Below, piece by piece: positions 1 to 5,254 of a stretch of 5,274 bases of DNA; the first letter of the stretch is position 1, and every line of letters begins with the position of its first letter. Origin of the DNA: Gammaproteobacteria bacterium (lineage in GTDB: Bacteria > Pseudomonadota > Gammaproteobacteria > Poriferisulfidales > Poriferisulfidaceae); contig RKRZ01000019.1 in assembly GCA_007571105.1 (NCBI GenBank), positions 1 through 5,274 on the forward strand. Direction: 5' to 3'. Position numbers and translations under genes: made by a program. The notes under the pieces are model-generated. The model saw only the letters and a list, made by a program, of their open reading frames with translations. It searched no databases and was not told where the DNA came from.

Positions 1-149
1 TTCATAATGCTCATAAAATTGATTTTGAAGGTAAATGCTAGTTGTTTTTTAGAATTTTTGGGAATTATAGGGGAAAGTTGACAAAAATCATTCTCAGACT
101 TCTTTGATAGTCGGTTTTCCCTTTGTGTTAGACTTTTGAATAAGAAACT
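1..149. other. AT-rich non-coding leader region
   Basis: This stretch is visibly richer in A and T than the rest of the window, with runs such as the T6 at 45-50 and T5 at 55-59. I see no convincing coding frame in it. It holds a TTGACA hexamer at 78-83 and lies directly upstream of the small + strand gene, so it is best read as a promoter or leader region. On the - strand it would also be the region downstream of the trmB operon once transcription passes the convergent small gene. I found no strong GC-rich hairpin followed by a U tract on either strand. Confidence 0.6.
78..108 (+). promoter_or_regulatory. Possible sigma-70 promoter for the small membrane protein gene
   Basis: A perfect -35 hexamer TTGACA lies at 78-83. 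The best nearby -10 candidate is TTTGAT at 103-108, a 4 of 6 match to TATAAT, with a 19-nt spacer that is longer than the ideal 17. The position, 40-60 nt before the start codon, suits a promoter for the downstream + strand gene. The weak -10 and long spacer keep confidence low, because a single TTGACA can occur by chance in AT-rich DNA. Confidence 0.3.
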
Positions 150-341
150 GTGGGGGACAGAAGTACGGTGCTGGACGACCCCAAAATTTTGCGCACAGTC
201 TTTGCGGTAGTCTTGGCATTCTGGGTGGCAACACTCGTACTGTTCTTCTCAGACAGGATTGCTTATCCTTACGGTTGGCTCTTGTTGCCTGTTTTGGCAG
301 GATGGGCGTGGTACAAATTGCGCCAGATCGAGGGCGAATAG
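150..341 (+). CDS. Small two-helix membrane protein of unknown function
   Basis: I do not recognise this 63-residue protein. It has two hydrophobic segments, about residues 16-33 (VFAVVLAFWVATLVLFF) and 39-55 (YPYGWLLLPVLAGWAWY), joined by a short turn with Asp35 and Arg36. Basic residues flank both outer ends (Lys12 and Arg15; Lys56 and Arg58), so by the positive-inside rule both termini should be cytoplasmic, making an inner-membrane hairpin. There is no signal peptide cleavage site and no known catalytic motif. The start is uncertain: GTG at 150 gives 63 residues, while an in-frame GTG at 168 gives 57 residues beginning MLDDPK and has a G-rich, Shine-Dalgarno-like stretch (GGGGGA, 152-157) upstream. 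The gene faces trmB, with their stop codons 3 bp apart. It is supported by its membrane-protein composition, its placement between the AT-rich leader and trmB, and its lack of overlap with a better gene. It remains a prediction. Confidence 0.6.
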   Translation: MGDRSTVLDDPKILRTVFAVVLAFWVATLVLFFSDRIAYPYGWLLLPVLAGWAWYKLRQIEGE

Positions 342-344
342 CAT

Positions 345-1010
345 TCAATTTCGTTGCGCCAGCCACTCATAGATCGAGTGTTTCAGGCGCAGGGCGCGAT
401 GCTCATAGTGTGTCTGTGGCCGTTCGGGCAATGCCGACTCCAATGTCCATTCGGGTTGTCCATCCAATAGCGATCGAATCTGCTCTGCGTAGTCTTCCCA
501 GTCGGTTGCCATATGCAGATGCCCGCCGGTCATGAGCACCCGAGCGCATTCACGCATAAAAGGCTTCTGCAGCAATCTCCGTTTCCAGTGCCGTCGTTTC
601 GGCCATGGGTCCGGGAACAGAATGCGAAGCCGATTGAGGCAATGCGATGGGAACAAGGGCAGCAACTGTGCGGCATCGCCGCGGATGACACGAAGATTTT
701 CAAATTCCAATCGTTCAATTTCCCGCAAAAGACGCGCCAGTGCGGGTTCATAGACTTCCAGCCCCAAGAAATTGCGCTCCGGGAAGGCTTGTGCTTCCTG
801 CAACAGAACCTCGGCGTGTCCGAAGCCGATTTCCAAAGTTAGCGGCCCGGTTTGAGGGAAGTGTGACGCCGGGTTGAAGCCTCCGGAGGGGACGGCAATG
901 CCAAACTGATCAAATTGTTTTTTGTAATCCGCCTGCTTTCTGCCCGAAAGGCGCCGCGCGCGGTGAACAAACGAGCGGATATGGCGATGCGGGCTGGCGC
1001 CGTCGCTCAT
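345..1010 (-). CDS. trmB: tRNA (guanine-N7-)-methyltransferase TrmB
   Basis: This cytoplasmic enzyme uses S-adenosylmethionine to make 7-methylguanosine at position 46 in the variable loop of tRNAs. The 221-residue protein is about family size (E. coli is near 239). A basic N-terminal arm (IRSFVHRARRLSGRK, 11-25) resembles the tRNA-binding start of E. coli TrmB. SAM motif I is LEIGFGHAE (59-67), with Glu85 in GLEVYEP and Asp112 in RGDAAQ as the next SAM-site acids. The signature FPDPWPKRRHWKRR (132-145) carries the conserved Asp134, and ATDWEDYAEQ (168-177) carries Asp170. The C-terminal YEHRALRLKHSIYEW matches the family's tail, though two usual glycines are replaced by Lys and Ser. The ATG overlaps the thiG stop in an ATGA, with no clear Shine-Dalgarno sequence, so translation is probably coupled to thiG. 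This is the last gene of the - strand unit, and thiS-thiG-trmB is a known gammaproteobacterial order. Confidence 0.96.
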   Translation of the reverse strand: MSDGASPHRHIRSFVHRARRLSGRKQADYKKQFDQFGIAVPSGGFNPASHFPQTGPLTLEIGFGHAEVLLQEAQAFPERNFLGLEVYEPALARLLREIERLEFENLRVIRGDAAQLLPLFPSHCLNRLRILFPDPWPKRRHWKRRLLQKPFMRECARVLMTGGHLHMATDWEDYAEQIRSLLDGQPEWTLESALPERPQTHYEHRALRLKHSIYEWLAQRN

Positions 1011-1786
1011 TCCAGAGTGTCTTCGGGAGGACTTGAGGCTTGGGCGAATTGCCGTTGCGGCATTCGCCCGGCGCGCCAGGCGAGACGTCCCGCTTCAACG
1101 GCCAGGCGCATGGCACGAGCCATGCGAACGGGCTCTTTGGCTTCGGCAATCGCGGTGTTCATCAACACGCCATCGCATCCCAATTCCATGGCAATAGCGG
1201 CGTCCGATGCTGTGCCGACTCCGGCGTCCACAAGAATCGGCGTGGTGGCCTCTTCCAGAATGATTTGCAAGTTGTCCGGATTGCGGATTCCCCGACCGGA
1301 GCCAATCGGTGCGGCCAGCGGCATGACGGCAATGCAGCCGGCTTCCGCCAGTTGCCGGGCGACGACCGGATCATCATTGGTGTAGACCATCACGTCAAAC
1401 CCTTCCGAGACCAGAATCTCGGCAGCCTGCAAAGTTTGCGCGACATCCGGGTAGAGCAGATCCGGATGTCCCAGGACTTCCAATTTGACCAGTGTGTGTC
1501 CGTCCAGCAGTTCGCGGGCCAGTCGGCAGACGCGCAAGGCATCCTCGGTTGTGTAGCAGCCGGCGGTATTCGGCAGAATCGTGTAACGATCCGGAGGGAT
1601 TACGTCCAGCAAATTGGGCGCGTCCGGATCCTGGCCAATGTTGCTTCGACGAAGGGCAACGGTGATGATTTCGGCACCGGAGGCTTCCACGGCTTCCCGG
1701 GTTTGCTCCAGGTCTCGGTATTTGCCGGTGCCAATGAGCAGGCGCGAACGGTATTCGCGCCCGGCAATTACTAATGCGTCATCCAT
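1007..1786 (-). CDS. thiG: Thiazole synthase ThiG
   Basis: ThiG makes the thiazole phosphate half of thiamine from 1-deoxy-D-xylulose 5-phosphate, dehydroglycine and the sulfur of ThiS thiocarboxylate. It is a cytoplasmic TIM-barrel enzyme, and 259 residues is the usual length. Lys101 in LVKLEVLGH is the Schiff-base lysine. Glu103 and Asp187 (in VDAGVGTASDAA) fall where the B. subtilis catalytic Glu98 and Asp182 would, with the same +5 offset as the lysine (numbering from memory). Phosphate-binding stretches are GSGRGIRNP (162-170) and GVGTASDA (189-196). The helix MARAMRLAVEAGRLAWRAGRM near the C-terminus is typical. The start is ATG at 1786, one base after the thiS stop, with a strong GGAGG 8 nt upstream inside the thiS C-terminal glycine codons. 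No thiF, thiO or thiH is visible, so ThiS activation and dehydroglycine supply must be encoded elsewhere. Confidence 0.97.
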   Translation of the reverse strand: MDDALVIAGREYRSRLLIGTGKYRDLEQTREAVEASGAEIITVALRRSNIGQDPDAPNLLDVIPPDRYTILPNTAGCYTTEDALRVCRLARELLDGHTLVKLEVLGHPDLLYPDVAQTLQAAEILVSEGFDVMVYTNDDPVVARQLAEAGCIAVMPLAAPIGSGRGIRNPDNLQIILEEATTPILVDAGVGTASDAAIAMELGCDGVLMNTAIAEAKEPVRMARAMRLAVEAGRLAWRAGRMPQRQFAQASSPPEDTLE

Positions 1787-1787
1787 T

Positions 1788-1985
1788 TCAGCCCCCTCCC
1801 ACAGCGCGTACCACCTCCACCCGGTCTCCTTCCTGCAGCAGGTGCTGTTCCCAGCGTGAGCGGGGGATAACGCTGTGATTGACTTCGACGGCGAGGCGTC
1901 CTGTGAGTTGCAGGCAGTCGATCAATTGCGGAATCGTCGCCGCATCGGGAAGGCTGTGGGCTTGTCCGTTGACCGTGACGCGCAT
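1788..1985 (-). CDS. thiS: Sulfur carrier protein ThiS
   Basis: ThiS is a ubiquitin-fold carrier whose C-terminal glycine is adenylated by ThiF or MoeB and converted to a thiocarboxylate, which gives sulfur to ThiG. The 65-residue protein begins MRVTVNGQAHSLPDA, has the middle block AVEVNHSVIPRSRWEQHLLQ and ends GDRVEVVRAVGGG. The Gly-Gly tail ends exactly at the stop codon, so no protease trimming is needed. I chose ATG at 1985 because it gives normal family length. A TTG at 1994 would add three residues and overlap the upstream TGA. A GAGG (1989-1992) that partly overlaps that TGA lies only 3 nt before the ATG, closer than usual, so coupling to the upstream gene may matter. The next gene, thiG, starts 1 nt after the stop. 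With metY two genes upstream, this carrier could also feed sulfur to methionine synthesis, but that is inference. Confidence 0.93.
   Translation of the reverse strand: MRVTVNGQAHSLPDAATIPQLIDCLQLTGRLAVEVNHSVIPRSRWEQHLLQEGDRVEVVRAVGGG
1795..1799 (-). promoter_or_regulatory. Shine-Dalgarno site of thiG inside the thiS Gly-Gly codons
   Basis: Read on the - strand, the last thiS codons are GTG GGA GGG GGC TGA. They contain GGAGG with 8 nt between it and the thiG ATG. The same bases therefore encode the ThiS sulfur-carrying tail and position ribosomes for thiG. Confidence 0.8.
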
Positions 1986-1990
1986 GAACC

Positions 1991-2386
1991 TCAACTCAAT
2001 TGCTGCATGAGATTGTCGACACTGAATGTGCCATAGACCAGCCGCAATTTCTCGTCCTCAACCTCGATGTAGTCGCATCCCTGCAAGACGACAGATCGTC
2101 CGGTTGCCTCCATCTCACCCAACGGTCCCTGGTGGGTGCCGAATAACAGCCAGGGCACCGCAATCTGTCCGGTGCTGGTGGGGGCTTGGGAGATTAATTC
2201 CAGTTTGAGATCAGGAAAAGCGGCGAATAAGCCTTTTGCATATTCCCCGATGGCGTCTCCGGTCAATGGGCTGCCAGTGACGGGGTCCTCATAACTGCCG
2301 CCATCGGCGAACAAGGCGACGACCGCTTGCGGATCATGAGCATCCCATGCGGCGAAATAGGCCTCAATCACTTCTTTGGGGGTCAT
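1991..2386 (-). CDS. SnoaL-like / NTF2-fold protein of unknown function
   Basis: The 131-residue protein fits the SnoaL-like polyketide cyclase or ester-cyclase branch of the NTF2 superfamily, small cone-shaped proteins that often dimerise. Visible landmarks are an N-terminal helix pair (TPKEVIEAYFAAWDAHDPQAVVALF), the loop YEDPVTGSPLTG (32-43), AAFPDLKLELIS (55-66), the strand with WLLFGTHQGPLGEMEATGR (79-97), and a last strand pair ending YGTFSVDNLMQQL. These match the family pattern of FPD, GTH-G and TGR followed by D and QL. Acidic and aromatic residues line the probable pocket, but I cannot assign a substrate. The start is ATG at 2386, because GGAGG lies 8 nt upstream. An open frame continues to 2455, but those extra 23 residues overlap metY and do not look like family sequence. 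The gene lies 4 nt after metY and 5 nt before thiS, so it is co-transcribed with sulfur-metabolism genes. The fold is likely and the function unknown. Confidence 0.85.
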   Translation of the reverse strand: MTPKEVIEAYFAAWDAHDPQAVVALFADGGSYEDPVTGSPLTGDAIGEYAKGLFAAFPDLKLELISQAPTSTGQIAVPWLLFGTHQGPLGEMEATGRSVVLQGCDYIEVEDEKLRLVYGTFSVDNLMQQLS

Positions 2387-2390
2387 TTGA

Positions 2391-3689
2391 TTATCCTCCA
2401 GTTGCGACGGCAAGTGCTTGTTCCAGATCCGCCAGGATGTCGTCGATGTCTTCAATGCCGACGGAAATCCGGATCACTTCAGGTCCGGCTCCGGCTGCGG
2501 TTTTTTGTTCATCGCTGAGTTGCCGGTGTGTGGTTGATGCCGGATGCACGATAAGGGATCGGGTATCGCCGATGTTTGCCAAGTGCGAAAACAGTGTTAC
2601 GTTCTCCACCACCTTCACCCCCGCCTCGTAACCGCCGCGTACGCCGAAGGTGAAGACTGCACCGGCTCCATCGGGGCAATAGCGCTGGGCGCGCTCGTAA
2701 TACGGGTCTTCCGGCAGGCCGGCATACGACACCCATTCAACCTGTTCGTGTTTTTGCAACCATTCAGCGGTGGCCTGCGCATTCTCGCAATGTTTCTTCA
2801 CGCGCAAGGGCAGGGTTTCGATTCCGGTCAGGGTGCGGGCTGCAATATCGGCGGACATGGTGGGACCCAGATCCCGCAGGCTGACGGCAATGGAGTAGAC
2901 CGTGTAGGCGAGTTCGCCGAATTTCTCGACAAAGGAAGTTCCATGGTAAGCCGGATTCGGATCTGTCAGATGCGGGAACTTGCCGCTTGCAACCCAATCA
3001 AAAGTCCCGGAGTCAATGATTGCGCCGCCGATGGCGTGTCCGTGTCCGGACAGGAACTTGGTTGTTGAATGCACCACCAGATCGGCGCCGTACGCGATGG
3101 GGTTGCACAGCACGGGCGTGGCCAGCGTGTTGTCAATGATCAAGGGGATGGCGTTCTCGTGGGCGATCTTGGCTAGGCTCTCAATGTCGCACATGATGCC
3201 GCCGGGATTCGCTAGGCTTTCGCTGAAGATGGCTCGGGTCCGATCATTGCAGGCTCCGCGCACTGTTTCCGGGTCATCTGGATCGACGAAACGCACCGTC
3301 CAGCCCAGTCGCGCAAAGGCGTGTCCGAATTGCGTGATTGAACCGCCGTACAACTTGTTGGAAGCGACAAATTCATCGCCTGCGCGCATCAGCCCAAACA
3401 GGGAGAGCATTTGCGCAGCATGGCCGGAGGCTGTGCAGACCGCGCCGGCGCCGCCCTCGAGATCGGCAAGCCGGTCCTGCAACGTGCTGACGGTTGGGTT
3501 GGTCAGTCGCGAATAGATGAACCCCGCCTCATCGAGGTTGAACAGATTGGCGGCATGCTCGACGTCTCGAAATACAAAGGCAACCGACTGATGAATCGGC
3601 GGCACGCGCGCACCGGTAGTCGGGTCCGGCGTAGTGCCGGCGTGAACGGCGCGGGTGCTGAATCCTTGGCGTTTTGCGGAGTCGGTCAT
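2391..3689 (-). CDS. metY: O-acetylhomoserine sulfhydrylase (aminocarboxypropyltransferase) MetY
   Basis: MetY is a cytoplasmic PLP enzyme of the Cys/Met-metabolism family. It replaces the acetyl group of O-acetyl-L-homoserine with sulfide, or with sulfur from a carrier in some bacteria, giving homocysteine for methionine. The 432-residue length is typical. The N-terminus GFSTRAVHAGTTPDPTTGAR and PPIHQSVAFVF are characteristic of MetY. IYSRLTNPT (58-66) carries Tyr59 and Arg61, which contact PLP phosphate across the dimer. ASGHAAQ (87-93) is the phosphate loop. Asp186 (IIDNTLATP) should bind the PLP ring nitrogen, and Lys211 in HSTTKFLSGHG is the Schiff-base lysine. RSLIVHPASTTHRQL near the C-terminus matches the substrate-binding segment. 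ATG at 3689 overlaps the upstream stop (ATGA) and has no good Shine-Dalgarno sequence, suggesting coupled translation. A methionine gamma-lyase role is possible for close relatives, but the sequence pattern favours MetY. Confidence 0.94.
   Translation of the reverse strand: MTDSAKRQGFSTRAVHAGTTPDPTTGARVPPIHQSVAFVFRDVEHAANLFNLDEAGFIYSRLTNPTVSTLQDRLADLEGGAGAVCTASGHAAQMLSLFGLMRAGDEFVASNKLYGGSITQFGHAFARLGWTVRFVDPDDPETVRGACNDRTRAIFSESLANPGGIMCDIESLAKIAHENAIPLIIDNTLATPVLCNPIAYGADLVVHSTTKFLSGHGHAIGGAIIDSGTFDWVASGKFPHLTDPNPAYHGTSFVEKFGELAYTVYSIAVSLRDLGPTMSADIAARTLTGIETLPLRVKKHCENAQATAEWLQKHEQVEWVSYAGLPEDPYYERAQRYCPDGAGAVFTFGVRGGYEAGVKVVENVTLFSHLANIGDTRSLIVHPASTTHRQLSDEQKTAAGAGPEVIRISVGIEDIDDILADLEQALAVATGG
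2395..2399 (-). promoter_or_regulatory. Shine-Dalgarno site of the SnoaL-like gene inside the metY terminal codons
   Basis: The - strand reads ACT GGA GGA TAA at the end of metY. GGAGG lies 8 nt before the ATG at 2386, so the two C-terminal glycine codons of MetY double as the ribosome binding site of the next gene. This site decides the start of the SnoaL-like gene. Confidence 0.8.
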
Positions 3690-4234
3690 GATAATTTCGG
3701 GGCGTATTCGGCTAGAAAGCGGTTCTTGTTGTCGACATAATGCGCGGCAGAATAGCGGATGTACTCCAATTCAGCATCATTCAGTTCGCGCAATTTCCGT
3801 GCGGGACTGCCAATCCACAGGCAACCGCTATCCAAAGTCTTCCCCGGCGGCACCAAACAGCCGGCGCCAATCATAGTGTCGGGTGGAATGACGCAGCCGT
3901 CGAGCACGGTGGCCCCAATGCCGATCAAGCAGCGGTCGCCAATTTCACAGGCATGCACGACGGCGTTGTGTCCGATGGTGACGTCGTCCCCGATGAGGGT
4001 CGGAATGCCCCCGGGGGTGTATTCACAGTCATGCGCGATGTGCACGACGCTGCAATCCTGAATGTTGGTGCGCGCACCGACGCGAATCGAGTGCACGTCC
4101 CCGCGCAGGACGGTCATTGGCCATACAGAACTGTCTTCGCCGATGTGCACGTCGCCAAGCACCAGCGCCTGTTCATCGATGTAAACAGAATCGGCGATGC
4201 GGGGGTGTTGACCTTCAAAGGAGCGAATGGTCAT
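3686..4234 (-). CDS. Gamma-class carbonic anhydrase-like protein (YrdA/CamH type)
   Basis: The 182-residue protein is a left-handed beta-helix made of hexapeptide turns (VYIDEQALVLGDVHIGEDSSV, then IGDDVTIGHNAVV, then IGIGATVLDGCVI), normally a trimer with metal sites between subunits. The three metal ligands of gamma-carbonic anhydrases appear to be present: His65 (VVHIAH), His89 (TIGHN) and His94 (VVHA), with the 5-residue His-His spacing of archaeal Cam. Arg44 and Asp46 (LRGD) and Gln59 (NIQD) also match Cam active-site positions. It lacks the acidic proton-shuttle loop of Cam, as YrdA and CamH proteins do, so carbonic anhydrase activity is not assured. A C-terminal helix (LNDAELEYIRYSAAHYVDNKNRFL) packs on the helix. 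It starts at ATG 4234 about 30 nt after ispG without a clear Shine-Dalgarno sequence, and its stop overlaps the metY ATG. Its role in this operon is unknown; the family is often a solitary housekeeping gene. Confidence 0.92.
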   Translation of the reverse strand: MTIRSFEGQHPRIADSVYIDEQALVLGDVHIGEDSSVWPMTVLRGDVHSIRVGARTNIQDCSVVHIAHDCEYTPGGIPTLIGDDVTIGHNAVVHACEIGDRCLIGIGATVLDGCVIPPDTMIGAGCLVPPGKTLDSGCLWIGSPARKLRELNDAELEYIRYSAAHYVDNKNRFLAEYAPKLS

Positions 4235-4243
4235 AGCGGGGGT

Positions 4244-4258
4244 GACTGTGGGGCAGTC
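4244..4258. repeat. Short inverted repeat between ispG and the gamma-carbonic anhydrase gene
   Basis: GACTG and CAGTC (4244-4248 and 4254-4258) form a 5-bp stem with a 5-nt loop in the roughly 30-nt gap after the ispG stop. No U tract follows on the - strand, so a terminator is unlikely. It lies within about 25 nt of the next ATG and could at most influence translation start or processing. A stem this short can occur by chance. Confidence 0.3.
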
Positions 4259-4264
4259 GTTGAA

Positions 4265-5254
4265 TTAAAGTTTGGATTCGCTGGGGTTGCCGTAGCGTTG
4301 TTGCACGTATTCATCCAGCATTTCCCGGAATTCCTCCGCAATGTGATCGCCGCGCAGTGTGCGCATCCGTTCGCCGTCAACATAGACCGGAGCGCCGGGG
4401 TTTTCGTTGGAGCCGGGCAGGCTGATGCCGATATTGGCATGCCGGCTTTCCCCGGGACCGTTGACCACGCATCCCATAACCGCCACCGTCATGTTGGCGA
4501 CGCCGGGATATTGCCGACGCCACTCGGGCATGTCGCTGGCAATGTTCTGTTCAATATCGCGTGCCAGGCGGCGGAAGAAGTCGCTGGTGGTGCGTCCACA
4601 GCCCGGACAGGCGGTCACGGAGGGCATGAAGTGGCGCAAATTCAGGCTTTGCAATAGATCGCAGACCACGCGCACCTCATCTTCGCGGTCTCCCCCGGGC
4701 AGCGGCGTCAGCGAAGCGCGCAGGGTATCGCCGATGCCTTGTTGCAGCAGCAACGTCAACGCGGTGGTGGTCGCCACGATGGCGCGCCGCCCCATGCCGG
4801 CTTCGGTCAGGCCCAGATGCAAGGGGTAATCGCACTGCGCGGCAAGCGCGGTGTAAGCCTGCACCAGCGGCTCGATGCGGCTGAATTTGCAGGACAGAAT
4901 GATGGCGTTGTGCGGCAGGCCAATGTCTTCCGCCATTGCCGCGCTGCGCAAGGCAGACTGGATGGTGGCATTTTGCTGCACCTGCATGGAATCGAGCGGT
5001 TCATCCAGCTTTGCGTTCTCATCCATCATTTCGGCCAGCAGGTTTTGGTCGAGACTTCCCCAGTTGACGCCAATGCGCACCGGCTTTTCGTATTTGCAGG
5101 CGAGTTCGATGAATTGGGTGAAATGCGGATCCCGCGCTTTCCCTCGTCCGACGTTTCCGGGGTTGACGCGGAATTTATCCAATGTCTCGGCGCAGGACGG
5201 ATTGTCGGCAAGCAGTTTGTGGCCGTTGAAATGAAAATCGCCGATCAGGGGCAC
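4265..5254 (-). CDS. ispG: 4-hydroxy-3-methylbut-2-enyl diphosphate synthase IspG (GcpE), 5'-incomplete
   Basis: IspG is the [4Fe-4S] enzyme that converts MEcPP to HMBPP in the MEP isoprenoid pathway. The 329 visible residues hold most of the TIM barrel (PLIGDFHFNGHKLL, FRVNPGNVG, VRIGVNWGSLD, HLGLTEAG, GIGDTLRASL) and the C-terminal Fe-S domain. Cluster ligands are Cys216 and Cys219 (ACPGCGR), Cys262 (MGCVVNGPGE) and Glu269. The 43- and 7-residue spacings equal those of Thermus GcpE as I recall them (297/300/343/350). Inserts such as MMDENAKLDEPLDSMQVQQN mark the long proteobacterial form. That alignment means about 80 N-terminal residues are missing. GTG at 5254 is therefore only the first available start codon: it encodes an internal valine (GVPLIGDFH), and homologous sequence seems to continue upstream (ETDIG). 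An in-frame TAA at 5270-5272 interrupts the frame at the window edge, which could be a real nonsense mutation or a sequence-end error. It is the first gene of the visible - strand unit. Confidence 0.92.
   Translation of the reverse strand: MPLIGDFHFNGHKLLADNPSCAETLDKFRVNPGNVGRGKARDPHFTQFIELACKYEKPVRIGVNWGSLDQNLLAEMMDENAKLDEPLDSMQVQQNATIQSALRSAAMAEDIGLPHNAIILSCKFSRIEPLVQAYTALAAQCDYPLHLGLTEAGMGRRAIVATTTALTLLLQQGIGDTLRASLTPLPGGDREDEVRVVCDLLQSLNLRHFMPSVTACPGCGRTTSDFFRRLARDIEQNIASDMPEWRRQYPGVANMTVAVMGCVVNGPGESRHANIGISLPGSNENPGAPVYVDGERMRTLRGDHIAEEFREMLDEYVQQRYGNPSESKL

Noticed and set aside
97..112. Possible terminator hairpin GACT/AGTC in the leader
   Set aside because: The stem is only 4 bp with an 8-nt loop, and the T-rich stretches are not placed directly after it on either strand.
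96..143. Imperfect direct repeat (AGACTTCTTTGATAG and AGACTTTTGAATAAG)
   Set aside because: The match is partial and lies in low-complexity AT-rich DNA, with no third copy, so it is likely chance.
94..366. - strand open frame of 90 codons covering the small membrane gene
   Set aside because: It overlaps the end of trmB and the small gene, is rich in Arg and Pro without domain features, and reads into the AT-rich leader. The + strand frame, with two clean hydrophobic helices, explains the region better.
1460..1470. ThiG has His107 in KLEVLGH where some homologs have Asp
   Set aside because: This position varies in the family as far as I recall, and the catalytic Lys, Glu and Asp are all present, so there is no reason to suspect altered activity.
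1040..1774. + strand open frame of 244 codons opposite thiG
   Set aside because: It mirrors nearly the whole of thiG, which is certain, and its translation looks like no known protein.
2387..2455. Upstream extension of the SnoaL-like gene to a start at 2455
   Set aside because: The extra 23 residues overlap the end of metY and do not look like the family. ATG at 2386 has GGAGG at ideal spacing.
3740..4657. Long + strand open frame of 305 codons opposite the carbonic anhydrase and ispG genes
   Set aside because: It runs antisense across two well-supported genes and their intergenic gap, resembles no family I know and has no ribosome binding site. It is a by-product of codon use on the other strand.
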